Assembly: GCA_029265975.1 (NCBI GenBank)
Contig: JAJUGN010000021.1
Span: 1 to 32,881, forward strand
Length of the DNA stretch: 32,881 nucleotides
DNA from: Clostridiales bacterium
Lineage (GTDB): Bacteria; Bacillota; Clostridia; Oscillospirales; Oscillospiraceae
Reading direction: 5' to 3'
The notes beneath the pieces are model-generated. The model did no database searches, had not been told where the DNA came from, and worked only from the letters and a program-made list of their open reading frames with translations. The translations under genes and the position numbers were made by a program. The stretch's first letter is position 1. Each line of letters starts with the position of its first letter. Shown piece after piece: positions 16,101 to 24,678 of this stretch.

Positions 16101-17143
16101 GCAGGTTTCTGGCTCCGGCTTTTGAAAATCTGAGGCCCTACGCCCCGGGAGAGCAACCGCAGACGGGCAGATTTATAAAGCTCAACACAAACGAAAGCCC
16201 CTATCCTCCGTCGCCGGCAGTGATAAAGGAGATCTGCGACCAGGCCTCTACGCTCAGGCTATACCCGGACCCGGAATGCCGCGACATCAACAGGGCGATG
16301 GCGGAGGCCTTCGGCATAAGCTCGGATCAGATAATAATGGGAAACGGGAGCGACGAGATACTGGCGTTCATATTTCAGGCCTTCTGCCCGAAAGGCGCGG
16401 CTTTCCCGGACATAACATACGGCTTTTACAAGGTGTGGGCGCAGCTATACGGCGTGAAAACAAGGGTTGTGCCGCTCAGGGATGACTTTTCCATATGCCT
16501 TGACGACTACCGCGAGTTGAGCGAAACGCTTTTCTTTGCGAATCCGAATGCTCCGACCGGCATAGCCCTCGACCCCGGGGATATTATGACTGTCGTTAAG
16601 GAAAAGCCTGAAAGGCTCGTCGTAATAGACGAGGCCTATGTGGATTTCGGAGCGGAAAGCTGCCTGCCTTATATCGATGAATGCGACAATCTGCTGGTTG
16701 TGCAGACATTTTCGAAGAGCCGGAACCTTGCGGGCGGGCGAGTCGCCTTCGCTGCGGGGAACAGAGCGCTCATAGACGATCTGAACCGCATAAAGTTCAG
16801 CTTCCATCCCTATAACATGAGCCGCCTTTCCCAGTGCGCGGGCATCGCGGCGGTCGGGGACAGGTCTTACTTTATGGAGTGCACGTCAAAAATACAAGTT
16901 ACGAGGGATAAAACGGCAAAGGAGCTTAAGGCTCTCGGTTTTGAGATGACGGAAAGCAAGGCGAACTTCCTGTTTGCGAGGCATCCGAGTCTCACGGGGT
17001 TTGAGCTCTACACCAAGCTACGCGAAAAGGGCGTTCTGGTACGCCACTTCGGAACGAGCAGGATCGAGGACTACGTCCGCATAACAGTAGGGAGCGAGAA
17101 TGAGATGGAAGCGCTTGTTGAAGCTGTAAAAGCGATTTTATAA
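16097..17143 (+). CDS. hisC: Histidinol-phosphate aminotransferase
   Basis: This 348-aa class I/II PLP aminotransferase acts on imidazole-acetol phosphate. KLNTNESPYPPSP near the N-terminus, GNGSDEILAFIFQAF, FANPNAPTG, VIDEAYVDFG and the PLP lysine in FSKSRNLAGGRVAFA are all present, and the length is normal. It overlaps hisD by 4 bases. Confidence 0.96.
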   Translation: MSRFLAPAFENLRPYAPGEQPQTGRFIKLNTNESPYPPSPAVIKEICDQASTLRLYPDPECRDINRAMAEAFGISSDQIIMGNGSDEILAFIFQAFCPKGAAFPDITYGFYKVWAQLYGVKTRVVPLRDDFSICLDDYRELSETLFFANPNAPTGIALDPGDIMTVVKEKPERLVVIDEAYVDFGAESCLPYIDECDNLLVVQTFSKSRNLAGGRVAFAAGNRALIDDLNRIKFSFHPYNMSRLSQCAGIAAVGDRSYFMECTSKIQVTRDKTAKELKALGFEMTESKANFLFARHPSLTGFELYTKLREKGVLVRHFGTSRIEDYVRITVGSENEMEALVEAVKAIL

Positions 17144-17153
17144 GGAGGGCGCG

Positions 17154-17732
17154 ATGAGGACAAAAACCATAAGCCGCAAAACGGCGGAAACCGATATAAC
17201 GCTGACGCTGAGCCTCGAGGGAGGGGACTGTTCAATATCGGCGGGCTGCGGGTTTATCGAACACATGCTGACGCTTTTTGCCTTCCACGGAGGATTCGGG
17301 CTCAGCGTTTTGTGCAAGGGGGATACCCATGTCGATTACCACCACACGGTAGAGGACCTCGGGATAGTGCTGGGTCAGGCTATGCGGGAGTGCATAGGCT
17401 CAAAGGGCGCAATAAACCGCTACGGAAGCATGATACTGCCCATGGATGAAGCTCTCGTCCTCGTGGCTGTCGATATAAGCGGTCGGCCGTTTCTCGGCTT
17501 TTCGGCGGATATTCCGGCCGGAAAGGTCGGCGATTTCGATACGGAGCTTGTCGAGGAGTTCATGCAGGCTTTCTCGAGGAGCCTGGGCTGCACTCTGCAT
17601 ATAAGGCAGCTCGCCGGCAAAAACAGCCACCACATAATAGAAGCCATGTTCAAGGCGCTCGGAAGGGCGATGAAGGAAGCCGTGAAGGAGACAGGGGGCG
17701 GCACGGCCTCGACAAAGGGGAAGCTCTTATGA
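17154..17732 (+). CDS. hisB: Imidazoleglycerol-phosphate dehydratase
   Basis: This 192-aa manganese enzyme is the stand-alone IGPD without the N-terminal phosphatase of the enterobacterial fusion. Metal-binding motifs are DYHHTVEDLGIVLGQA and KNSHHIIEAMFKALGRA, and the C-terminus is STKGKLL. The usual FFDHML motif reads GFIEHML, a conservative Asp-to-Glu change next to a metal-ligand His. It starts after GGAGGG and overlaps hisH by 4 bases. Confidence 0.96.
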   Translation: MRTKTISRKTAETDITLTLSLEGGDCSISAGCGFIEHMLTLFAFHGGFGLSVLCKGDTHVDYHHTVEDLGIVLGQAMRECIGSKGAINRYGSMILPMDEALVLVAVDISGRPFLGFSADIPAGKVGDFDTELVEEFMQAFSRSLGCTLHIRQLAGKNSHHIIEAMFKALGRAMKEAVKETGGGTASTKGKLL

Positions 17733-18334
17733 TAGCTATCATAGATTACGGAGTGGGAAATCTGTATTCCCTTTCGTCAAGCCTCAAATTTTTGGGTCTT
17801 GACTGCCGTATCAGCAATAAAAAGGAAGATTTGCAAAGGGCGGACAAAATAGTCCTGCCGGGCGTAGGAGCCTTCGGCGACGCGATGAAAAAGCTGGTCG
17901 AAACGGGTCTTGCCGACACCGTGCGGGAGCAGGCGCAAAGGAAGCCTCTTCTGGGCATATGCCTGGGCATGCAGCTGCTTTTTGAAAGGAGCCTTGAATA
18001 CGGCGAGCACGAGGGGCTAAGTCTCATAAAGGGCGTCGTGTCGCCGCTGGCGGCCGACATAAGGGCAGGACTCAAGGTTCCTCACATGGGATGGAACAGA
18101 CTCGAGATAGTAAAAGACGACCCGATATTCAAGTATTTCAGAAACGGCGAGTCGGTTTACTATGTGCACAGCTTCTACGCAAAGGACTGCGCCGAGAGCA
18201 CGCTCGGAGTGTCGGAGTACGATATTAAGGTCACGGGGCTGGTGCGCTCGGGCTATGTTTACGGTTCGCAGTTCCATCCGGAAAAAAGCGGCGCGGCCGG
18301 GCTTCGGCTGCTGCGGGCTTTTGCTGAAATCTAG
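17729..18334 (+). CDS. hisH: Imidazole glycerol phosphate synthase, glutaminase subunit
   Basis: This 201-aa class I glutamine amidotransferase supplies ammonia to HisF. IDYGVGNLYSL opens the protein, LGICLGMQLLFE carries the nucleophilic Cys, and QFHPEKSG carries the His and Glu of the triad. The ATG overlaps the end of hisB. Confidence 0.97.
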   Translation: MIAIIDYGVGNLYSLSSSLKFLGLDCRISNKKEDLQRADKIVLPGVGAFGDAMKKLVETGLADTVREQAQRKPLLGICLGMQLLFERSLEYGEHEGLSLIKGVVSPLAADIRAGLKVPHMGWNRLEIVKDDPIFKYFRNGESVYYVHSFYAKDCAESTLGVSEYDIKVTGLVRSGYVYGSQFHPEKSGAAGLRLLRAFAEI

Positions 18335-18343
18335 GAGGTAAGG

Positions 18344-19057
18344 ATGCATATTCTACCGGCGATTGACTTGCGCGACGGAAAGGTCGTGCGGCTTTTTCAG
18401 GGCGACTACGATAAAATGACCGTGTTCGGCGACAGGCCTCTCGACACGGCGCTGGAGTTCAAGGCTGCGGGAGCCTCACATCTGCACCTTGTCGATCTCG
18501 ACGGCGCCAAGGACGGCGAGCCCAGGAACTTCGGCGTGATATCGGAGATACTGAAAAAGAGCGGGCTGAAGGTCGAGATAGGCGGAGGCATCCGCGACGA
18601 GGAAAGGATAGCCAGGTACCTCGATGCGGGCGCGGAGCGAGTTATACTCGGAACCGTGGCTGTAAAAAACTTTGATTTCACCTCGGAGATGGCGAAAAAG
18701 TACGGCGCACATATAGCGGTCGGCGTGGACGCGCGCGACGGTTACGTCGCAGTGAACGGATGGCTTGAAACGAGCGCAATAAAGGCGGAGGAACTGATAA
18801 CCCGGCTGAGAGACGCCGGCGTGCAGACGATTATCTACACGGATATTGCCTGCGACGGGGCTTCGGGCGGAACCAACCTGGGCGCTTATGAGCGCCTGAA
18901 TAAGATTGGCGTCAGCCTTATCGCGAGCGGCGGCATAAGCTCGGAGGATGAGCTTGAAGAGCTGAAGCGCATCGGCGTATGGGGCGCCATACTCGGAAAA
19001 TCGCTTTACACCGGAAGGCTTGACCTGAAAGCCGTGCTTTCCAGATTCGGGGGGTAA
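18344..19057 (+). CDS. hisA: ProFAR isomerase
   Basis: This 237-aa (beta-alpha)8 enzyme performs the Amadori rearrangement of ProFAR. ILPAIDLRDGKVVRLFQGDY with the first catalytic Asp, EIGGGIRDEERI, VGVDARDGYVAVNGW and the second catalytic Asp in IYTDIACDGA are visible. AGGAGG precedes the ATG. Confidence 0.97.
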   Translation: MHILPAIDLRDGKVVRLFQGDYDKMTVFGDRPLDTALEFKAAGASHLHLVDLDGAKDGEPRNFGVISEILKKSGLKVEIGGGIRDEERIARYLDAGAERVILGTVAVKNFDFTSEMAKKYGAHIAVGVDARDGYVAVNGWLETSAIKAEELITRLRDAGVQTIIYTDIACDGASGGTNLGAYERLNKIGVSLIASGGISSEDELEELKRIGVWGAILGKSLYTGRLDLKAVLSRFGG

Positions 19058-19061
19058 AACT

Positions 19062-19823
19062 ATGGTCAGCAAGAGGATAATACCCTGCCTCGACGTCCGG
19101 AACGGCAGGGTTGTCAAGGGCGTCAACTTCGAGGGCGTCAAGGATATGGCCGATCCCGTGGAGATGGCGCGCTGGTATAACGAAACGGGCGCCGACGAGC
19201 TGGTTTTCTATGACATTACGGCGAGCTTCGAGGGCAGGACGATTTTCACAGACATACTTCGCGCGGTAGCCTCCGAGATATTCATACCTCTCACGGTCGG
19301 CGGCGGAATCAACTCGCTTGAGGATTTCGACAGGGTTCTGAAATGCGGCGCGGACAAGGTGAGCGTAAACAGCGGCGCAATAAGGGATCCGGCGCTGATA
19401 GGCGCCGCGGCAAGGCGCTACGGCGATCAGTGCGTAGTGCTGAGCATGGACGTCAAGAGGGTAGACGGGCGGTTTCGCGTTTTTGCTAAGGGCGGCAGGG
19501 AGGATACCGGCATCGACGCCCTGGAATGGGCAAGGCGCGGCGAGGCGCTCGGCGCCGGCGAGATAGTGCTCAATTCAATTGACACGGACGGCGTCCGCGG
19601 CGGCTTTGACATGGAGATGCTCCGCGCAATAGGCGAAATAGTGAAAATACCGCTCATAGCGAGCGGAGGAGCCGGAAAAATGGAGGATTTCTCGGAGCTT
19701 TTCGAATATGACCGGATAGACGCCGGACTGGCGGCGGGCATATTCCACACCAAAAAGGTGGATATAAGGGAGCTTAAGCGTTATCTTGACGGCTGCGGCT
19801 TGAATATGAGAATGGAGAATTGA
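19062..19823 (+). CDS. hisF: Imidazole glycerol phosphate synthase, cyclase subunit
   Basis: This 253-aa barrel enzyme forms imidazole glycerol phosphate and AICAR with ammonia from His[20 protein letters not shown] carries the catalytic Asp, with [33 protein letters not shown] (second Asp) and LIASGGAGK following. It is 4 bases after hisA and 2 bases before hisIE. Confidence 0.98.
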   Translation: MVSKRIIPCLDVRNGRVVKGVNFEGVKDMADPVEMARWYNETGADELVFYDITASFEGRTIFTDILRAVASEIFIPLTVGGGINSLEDFDRVLKCGADKVSVNSGAIRDPALIGAAARRYGDQCVVLSMDVKRVDGRFRVFAKGGREDTGIDALEWARRGEALGAGEIVLNSIDTDGVRGGFDMEMLRAIGEIVKIPLIASGGAGKMEDFSELFEYDRIDAGLAAGIFHTKKVDIRELKRYLDGCGLNMRMEN

Positions 19824-19825
19824 AC

Positions 19826-20455
19826 ATGGAGCTCAAATTTGACGAAAAGGGGCTTATCCCCGCTATAGTGCAGGATTCGAAAACGGGAAAAGTGCTGATG
19901 ATGGCTTATATGAACAAGGAGAGCCTCGATATAACCATAAAGGAGGGGCGCACCTGCTTTTATTCCAGGAGCCGGAAGGAGCTCTGGCGCAAGGGCGAAA
20001 CCAGCGGCAACGTGCAGCGCGTCGTCAGCATCAGGGCGGACTGCGACGGCGACTGCCTTCTCGTTTCCGTGAATAAGGACGGGCCGGCCTGCCACACCGG
20101 CAGCGAAAGCTGCTTTTTCAATGAAATCCATGAGGGGGCGGAGACCTTCACGTTCGAGGGGCTCTATGAGCTTATCAAAGGCCGGAAATACGAACCGAAG
20201 GAAGGCAGCTACACAACCTATCTTTTTGAAAAAGGCATGGAGAAGATACTCAAGAAGGTCGGGGAGGAATGTACGGAAACTGTAATCGCAGCGATGAAGA
20301 AGGACGTGCGGGAGACTGTTTTCGAAATATGCGACCTGGCCTACCATGTCATGGTGCTTATGGCCGAGATGGGAATAACGCCGGACGACGTCCGGAATGA
20401 GCTTGCGGGCAGACACGTTGTGGATAAAAAGGTCAAGCAGGAAACGATGAAATAA
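19826..20455 (+). CDS. hisIE: Bifunctional PR-AMP cyclohydrolase / PR-ATP pyrophosphatase
   Basis: This fusion of about 209 aa performs steps 2 and 3. The cyclohydrolase half (about 1-110) has [19 protein letters not shown] and the metal and active-site segment DCDGDCLLV with ACHTG. The pyrophosphatase half (about 120-209) has [20 protein letters not shown] followed by EECTE and [13 protein letters not shown] 19826 has GGAG 8 bases upstream; a TTG at 19820 overlapping the hisF stop is a weaker alternative. It is the last gene of the operon. Confidence 0.96.
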   Translation: MELKFDEKGLIPAIVQDSKTGKVLMMAYMNKESLDITIKEGRTCFYSRSRKELWRKGETSGNVQRVVSIRADCDGDCLLVSVNKDGPACHTGSESCFFNEIHEGAETFTFEGLYELIKGRKYEPKEGSYTTYLFEKGMEKILKKVGEECTETVIAAMKKDVRETVFEICDLAYHVMVLMAEMGITPDDVRNELAGRHVVDKKVKQETMK

Positions 20456-20470
20456 AGGCATTTTGCGCGC

Positions 20471-20516
20471 AAAAGGACAGGCTCCGATACGATTTAGTAT
20501 CAGGCCTGTCCTTTTT
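20471..20516. terminator. Bidirectional terminator between hisIE and deoD
   Basis: Stem AAAAGGACAGGC (20471-20482) pairs with GCCTGTCCTTTT (20504-20515), and an inner stem GATAC/GTATC (20486-20490, 20497-20501) extends it. The A run and T run let it work for both convergent units. A TTTTGCGCGCAAAA palindrome abuts it at 20461-20474. Confidence 0.88.
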
Positions 20517-20536
20517 ACGCATATGTTTTGGCCGCG

Positions 20537-21268
20537 TCAGTATGTTCCCTGCGCAAGCCTGAAAGCCGTTGCCAGCGCTATCTCCATCATCTGCGTGAAG
20601 CTTTTTTCCCTCGCCTCCGCGTCGAGAGCTTCGCCCGTTATGACATGGTCCGAAATGGTGCAGATAGCGAGCGCGCGTTTTCCGGCCCGCGCGGCGTTCA
20701 GATAGAGCCCGGCCGCCTCCATTTCGACAGCGAGCACGCCCATGCGCTTCCAGCGCGTTATGGCGTCCGGCCTGTCGTCGTAGAAGCTGTCGCTCGAAAG
20801 TATGTTGCCGATGACCGGCGTTACGCCAAGCTTTTCGGCCTCCTCCTCGGCGATCTTTATAAGCCGGTAGCTCGCGGTGGGAGCAAAAACACCGGGAAGA
20901 GCGAACTGCTCGGCATAATTTGAATTCGTGCAGGCGCCAAGCCCGAAAACGATGTCGCGAACCCTGAGATCCTCGCTTATAGCTCCGGCGGAGCCGATCC
21001 TTATAATGTTTTCAACCCCGTAAAAGTTGTAAAGCTCGTAGCTGTATATGCCAATGGACGGGATTCCCATCCCGCTTGCCATAACGGTAACCGGAGCGCC
21101 CTTCCATGTGCCGGTGTAGCCCTGGATGCCCCGAACGTTGTTGACCAGCTCGGGGCTGTCGAGGTAAGTTTCCGCTATGAAACGCGCCCTCAGAGGGTCG
21201 CCGGGCATTAAAACAGTTTTGGCTATCTCTCCGTTTTTTGCGGAGTTGTGAGGAGTCGGTACGGGCAT
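20537..21268 (-). CDS. deoD: Purine-nucleoside phosphorylase, DeoD type
   Basis: This 243-aa hexameric-type phosphorylase cleaves purine nucleosides to base and (deoxy)ribose-1-phosphate for salvage. MPVPTPHNSAK at the start, LMPGDPLRARFIAE, ASGMGIPSIGIYSYEL, RIGSAGAI, VEMEAAGLY and the catalytic Asp in TISDHVITGE are typical of DeoD. ATG 21268 has GGGAGG about 8 bases upstream. It lies 5 bases after the ArsC-like gene in a two-gene operon. Confidence 0.96.
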   Translation of the reverse strand: MPVPTPHNSAKNGEIAKTVLMPGDPLRARFIAETYLDSPELVNNVRGIQGYTGTWKGAPVTVMASGMGIPSIGIYSYELYNFYGVENIIRIGSAGAISEDLRVRDIVFGLGACTNSNYAEQFALPGVFAPTASYRLIKIAEEEAEKLGVTPVIGNILSSDSFYDDRPDAITRWKRMGVLAVEMEAAGLYLNAARAGKRALAICTISDHVITGEALDAEAREKSFTQMMEIALATAFRLAQGTY

Positions 21269-21273
21269 AAGGT

Positions 21274-21618
21274 TTACCTCCCTTGCTGTTCCCAGTCCTT
21301 CCACACGTCCGGGCAGTATCCGGCGGTGGCTTTCTTCCCGTTTCTGACTATGGGAGTCCTGATTAGGCTCTGATTCTCAAACAATTTCTGCTCCATATCG
21401 GGCTTGTAGGCGAGATAGCGCACGCTCTCGGCGCCCTTCGCGGCGCTGTCGAAAAGCGCGTCAAACCCTAGAGCGGCGAGCACGCTGTTAAACTCGCCGG
21501 CGCTCATGCCGTATTTAAGGATGTCGATATACTGATATTTTATTCGCCGCTCCTTGAAATAACGTTCGGCCTTCTTGGTATCAAAGCATTTTGACTTTCC
21601 GAAAATCTGAATGTTCAT
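21274..21618 (-). CDS. ArsC/Spx-family thioredoxin-fold protein
   Basis: This 114-aa protein has the ArsC/Spx fold: an N-terminal IQIFGKSKCFDTKKAERYF with a single active-site Cys (residue 11, no CxxC), the YIDILK strand, and the RTPIVRNGKK segment containing the conserved cis-Pro. Some relatives reduce arsenate, others (Spx) bind RNA polymerase. The CxxC of Spx is absent, and no arsenic genes are nearby, so the role is open. The start ATG 21618 follows GGGAGG. It is the promoter-proximal gene of the deoD operon. Confidence 0.8.
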   Translation of the reverse strand: MNIQIFGKSKCFDTKKAERYFKERRIKYQYIDILKYGMSAGEFNSVLAALGFDALFDSAAKGAESVRYLAYKPDMEQKLFENQSLIRTPIVRNGKKATAGYCPDVWKDWEQQGR

Positions 21619-21645
21619 GTTCCGCCTCCCGGATATGCTGGATTT

Positions 21646-21674
21646 ATTTTACCAGAGAAAGAACTTTTAATCAA
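21646..21674 (-). promoter_or_regulatory. Sigma-A promoter of the ArsC-like/deoD operon
   Basis: On the minus strand TTGATT (21674-21669) and TAAAAT (21651-21646) are 17 bases apart, about 28 bases before the ATG. Confidence 0.75.
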
Positions 21675-21684
21675 ACGAAAATAA

Positions 21685-21713
21685 TTGTGCTTTCGCCCGT
21701 TTTGTGCTTTAAT
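21685..21713 (+). promoter_or_regulatory. Candidate sigma-A promoter of the thymidylate-synthase-like gene
   Basis: TTGTGC (21685-21690) and TTTAAT (21708-21713) are 17 bases apart. A start near 21720 agrees with GTG 21748 and rules out the ATG at 21712 as initiation codon. Confidence 0.5.
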
Positions 21714-21747
21714 GGACTCATCAATTTTGCGGCGGGGGTATGAAAAA

Positions 21748-22494
21748 GTGAGGGAAAAGCTTGTTACGGGAAGAACGCTGCCGGAGGCCTACCACAGGGC
21801 GATAGAGGAGCTTTACGAATTCGGCGATCTGAGCGACTGCCCGGATTACGGAACGAGGCAGAAGGAGCTCTCAATGACTATCTGCGTGGAGGAGCCGGTT
21901 TCCGAGCCTATGATAAGCAAGCTTTTCATAGGCGGCTTTTTGGAGCTTGAGCAGTACAGGCAGGAGATTCTGGACGGAATTCTGGACTTCGAGGTGGAGC
22001 GCGGCAACTGGGAATATACCTACCACAGCCGCATAGCGGAGCAGCTGCCCTTTGTTCGGCGCGAGCTGAAAAGGAACCCCGATTCGCGCCGAGCGGTAAT
22101 AGACGTGCGCGACTGGAGGCACGACACGAGGGAGGGAAACGATTCTCCGGCCTGTCTTCAGCACATACATTTTTTTATCAGGGGCGGCAGGCTTTACTGC
22201 AAGGTGCTCTTCCGCTCAAACGACGCGGTCAAGGCTACCTTTATGAACGCCTTTGCGCTTATTTTGATGCAGCGGCGTCTTGCGGACGAGCTCGGCGTCG
22301 AAATGGGGAGCTATACCCACCGGGCGAACAGCTTCCATGCTTACGAGAAGGATTTCAGGCTCCTCGAAAAATACGTCGGGGCAATAAGAAGCGGAGAACA
22401 GATCACCTACGATTATATCGGCGATTGGGACGAGCTCATGGAAGAGGCGAAGCCGGAAATAGCGAAGAAAAGAGAGGAGCTGAAAAACAGGTGA
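21748..22494 (+). CDS. Divergent thymidylate synthase-fold protein
   Basis: This protein of about 248 aa aligns by eye with thymidylate synthase. LKRNPDSRRAVI matches the phosphate-binding arginines (E. coli NDPDSRR). SPACLQHIHFF places a Cys where TS has its catalytic PCH Cys. GGRLYCKVLFRSNDAV matches GKLSCQLYQRSCDV, MNAFA supplies the substrate Asn, and SFHAYEKDF matches the HxY pair that holds the deoxyribose. The usual LGxPFN and the conserved folate-closing C-terminal tail are missing. So pyrimidine-nucleotide binding looks retained while the folate side differs; a dUMP/dCMP hydroxymethylase-like or archaeal-type TS activity is possible. GTG 21748 has GGGGG about 9 bases upstream. It stands alone between a divergent operon and repeat copy 2. 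Confidence 0.75.
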   Translation: MREKLVTGRTLPEAYHRAIEELYEFGDLSDCPDYGTRQKELSMTICVEEPVSEPMISKLFIGGFLELEQYRQEILDGILDFEVERGNWEYTYHSRIAEQLPFVRRELKRNPDSRRAVIDVRDWRHDTREGNDSPACLQHIHFFIRGGRLYCKVLFRSNDAVKATFMNAFALILMQRRLADELGVEMGSYTHRANSFHAYEKDFRLLEKYVGAIRSGEQITYDYIGDWDELMEEAKPEIAKKREELKNR

Positions 22495-22499
22495 ACAAA

Positions 22500-22752
22500 A
22501 GCCGCCGGACGGGTTCGTCCGGCGGCTTCTGAGACTGTCGAAGAACTGGTTTACAGCAAAAAAGCTTCGCAGAATTTCCGCCATGAATGGCGGAAACAAT
22601 GTCAAATCTGTCATTTCCGGCGGCGTGTACGTCGGAAATGACGCCGCTCATGACGGGCGCGGCAGAGCGGCCGTCATGCAACCCCCTTGCCGAAAAAGCC
22701 CAAAGGGCTTTTTCGGCAGTCTGAGCCGCCGGACGGTTTCGTCCGGCGGCTT
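22500..22752. repeat. Structured interspersed element, copy 2, bracketed by duplicated hairpins
   Basis: This fills the gap between the convergent TS-like gene and dpaB. The outer 29 bases are direct repeats (22500-22528, 22724-22752) with one mismatch, each a hairpin with 10-bp arms GCCGCCGGAC and GTCCGGCGGC and loop GGGTTC (left) or GGTTTC (right). This outer hairpin is unrelated to that of copy 1. The 195-bp core (22529-22723) is closely similar to copy 1, with the same four hairpins. In the last hairpin both arms change together: GCCGAAAAAGCCC/GGGCTTTTTCGGC here against GTCAAAAAAGCCC/GGGCTTTTTTGAC in copy 1. Core ends again form inverted repeats (AGACTGTCGAA left; AGACTGCCGAA inward from the right). 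No protein is evident. Confidence 0.86.
22689..22717. terminator. Bidirectional terminator hairpin inside repeat copy 2
   Basis: A perfect 13-bp stem, GCCGAAAAAGCCC (22689-22701) with GGGCTTTTTCGGC (22705-22717) and loop AAA, is positioned to end both the TS-like transcript and dpaA-dpaB. The T runs are only five long, so efficiency is uncertain. Confidence 0.55.
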
Positions 22753-22763
22753 TGCGCTTTATA

Positions 22764-23342
22764 TCATTTTGTCAGCAGCAGGGGCTGGAGCTGAACGCCT
22801 TTTAATGCTGCGTCCACGGTATCGCAGAGCTTTCCGAGGTCCGCAGCCAGTGAGTTCGGTTTTCCCGCTGCGTCGTCCTGGTAGAATGGGACAAAATAGA
22901 AATGCTTGCGGTTCAAAAGCGCGCCGAGGTTCTGTGCGTTTCCCGAAAGCGCGTCGTTTGTGGATATTGCTATGACTACGGGGCGGTTATTTCGCAGATG
23001 CGCCTTGCAGACCATCGTTACGGCGGTGTCTGTGATGCCGTTCGCTATTTTGGCGAGTGTGTTTCCGGTGCAGGGGGCGATAATGAGTATGTCGAAAAGC
23101 GCCTTGGGCCCCGCCGGCTCCGCCTCGGTTATGCTTGCAAAAACTTTTTTTCCGCAGATTTTTTCAACTTCGCCGATGAAATGCTCGGCGTCTCCAAACC
23201 TTGTATCGGTCGAATAAGAGTTTTCTGACATGATGGGCTGGACATTGCCGTATTTTTCCTTGACGGCGCGCAGCGCTTCAAGCATCCTGTCGTATGTACA
23301 GTATGAGCCGCATATAGCAAAGCCCACTCTTATATCGCTCAA
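22764..23342 (-). CDS. dpaB: Dipicolinate synthase subunit B
   Basis: This 192-aa flavoprotein-like subunit, SpoVFB, joins DpaA to make dipicolinic acid, the calcium chelator of the spore core. VGFAICGSYCTYDRMLEAL, IMSENSYSTDTRFG, APCTGNTLAKIANGITDT and PVVIAISTNDALSGNAQN are characteristic. It starts with TTG at 23342, which overlaps the stop of dpaA (TTGA); GGAGGAGG lies just upstream. Confidence 0.95.
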   Translation of the reverse strand: MSDIRVGFAICGSYCTYDRMLEALRAVKEKYGNVQPIMSENSYSTDTRFGDAEHFIGEVEKICGKKVFASITEAEPAGPKALFDILIIAPCTGNTLAKIANGITDTAVTMVCKAHLRNNRPVVIAISTNDALSGNAQNLGALLNRKHFYFVPFYQDDAAGKPNSLAADLGKLCDTVDAALKGVQLQPLLLTK

Positions 23343-24244
23343 TGCTTTTCCTCCTCCTCTTCGCGGAGAATATTATAGATGGTGTCGCGGATGATTGCGC
23401 CTGACGTTATGGGAGCGGCCTCGCCGGGAAGCGAAAGCGCCCATATCACATGAAGCCCTAGGCCCGCGGCCGAGGCAAAGTCTATGCCGCCGGGCTTGGA
23501 GGCGAGGTCGAGCAGGAGACTGTTTTTTTTGACCTCCCTGAGCAGATTTTCGTCAAGCACCGTAGCCGGCACGGTGTTGATGATGACGTCAAAGTCCGAA
23601 AGCAGTCCGCCGAGCCTGTAAGTGTGCAGAGGCTTGAAGCCGTAGGCCCTGATCCATGCGTGGTCGGCGTGGCTGCGCGCCGAAACATAGACATCCGCGC
23701 CAAGGCCGTGCAGGCGGTTCGAAAGCAGCTTTCCTATCCGACCGAAGCCGATGACGAGGATTTTAGCGCTGCAAAGCGTTATGGCTGTGTTGTCCATTGC
23801 GATGGCTATCGCGCCCTCTGCCGTGCAGAGGGCGTTTGCGACCATAAGCTCTTCGCGGGCGTAATAGTCGATTACGCGAACTCCATAGGCAGACGCGATT
23901 TTCTTGCAGTTGTCATCCACGCGGCCGGCGCAGACGAGCTGATTCGGTCTTATGCGGCTGAAAACCTCGTCAAGAGAACATATTTCCTTTGAAACCGGCG
24001 TGTTAACAAAGCCCGCCTTTCCGCTGACGGGCAGCGGAAGAATTACGCAGTCCGCCGCGCAAAGCGCCTGCTGGAGACCGGTTTTTATCACTGCCGAAGA
24101 AGACATGTCTGCTTTTTCCAAAGCGTAGGCATAGACAAAGTGCCCGTCGGCCGAAAGCATCTCGGCTAGCTTAGCCTGACGCATATCTCCGCCGACTACG
24201 GCAAACGTAAGCGGTGTCTTCAAAAGTCTGACCATTCCTTTCAT
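23339..24244 (-). CDS. dpaA: Dipicolinate synthase subunit A
   Basis: This protein of about 301 aa, SpoVFA, is the NAD(P)-binding subunit of dipicolinate synthase. The N-terminal TFAVVGGDMRQAKLAEML is typical of the DpaA N-terminal domain, and a Rossmann motif (ILVIGFGRIGKLLSNRL) lies at about 160-176. The start is uncertain: ATG 24244 is used, but ATG 24235 and TTG 24250 are in frame and none has a good ribosome site (AAAGGA touches ATG 24235). By family function it should be expressed in the mother cell under sigma-K, but I could not identify a convincing sigma-K promoter. It is coupled to dpaB by overlapping TTGA. Confidence 0.93.
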   Translation of the reverse strand: MKGMVRLLKTPLTFAVVGGDMRQAKLAEMLSADGHFVYAYALEKADMSSSAVIKTGLQQALCAADCVILPLPVSGKAGFVNTPVSKEICSLDEVFSRIRPNQLVCAGRVDDNCKKIASAYGVRVIDYYAREELMVANALCTAEGAIAIAMDNTAITLCSAKILVIGFGRIGKLLSNRLHGLGADVYVSARSHADHAWIRAYGFKPLHTYRLGGLLSDFDVIINTVPATVLDENLLREVKKNSLLLDLASKPGGIDFASAAGLGLHVIWALSLPGEAAPITSGAIIRDTIYNILREEEEEKH

Positions 24245-24678
24245 TACCAAGTGTACAAGACGGACATGAATGGAGCTTCTTTAACGCATCAGGACCCGGA
24301 CAGCCGCAGTCGCGGCACGGTGTTCCGTCCGCATACCTGTTTTAAAAGCTCCTCCGAAGTATCTCGCAATATACTATTCCGCTTTTGCGGCGGTAGTGAA
24401 AAAAAGACTAATTTTACCCGGACTGCAAAAGATAAGCGGTCCGGCCGAGCCTGAAAAGCGAGATGCATAAAAAAACAGGTTGAAGCATCACAAAAAGCAT
24501 ATAATTCAAAATCTGATCTCCAAAAGCGCTATTTATAGAAGAATATGTAGAAATTTGTCTAACGCGTGATATAATAGTTTTAAAATAAGCTGTCCGGCGT
24601 TCGATCAATTTGATGCAAATTGTTATTTTATACCGGAAAACTCAGGCGTTTTCCCATACAGGAAAAGGAGGCGCAACT
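24245..24678. other. Divergent intergenic region, 434 bases
   Basis: This lies between dpaA (leftward) and the membrane-protein pair (rightward). I see no RNA gene or terminator. The right part is AT-rich and holds an extended -10 promoter near 24567. The left part has a minus-strand frame with paired cysteines but no start codon, which I did not call. Confidence 0.5.
24567..24575 (+). promoter_or_regulatory. Extended -10 element upstream of the membrane-protein pair
   Basis: TGA TATAAT at 24567-24575 is an extended -10 preceded by an AT-rich stretch with no good -35. It leaves a leader of about 100 bases before GTG 24679. Confidence 0.5.

Noticed and set aside
24190-24350. Minus-strand frame with CRDCGC and CPSC cysteine pairs resembling a zinc ribbon, overlapping the dpaA start
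   Set aside because: It has no start codon, follows an in-frame stop and overlaps dpaA; it could be a gene scrap but is more likely chance.
24251-24454. Small plus-strand frame of 67 codons in the dpaA upstream gap
   Set aside because: No ribosome site, low-complexity basic translation and no neighbour logic.
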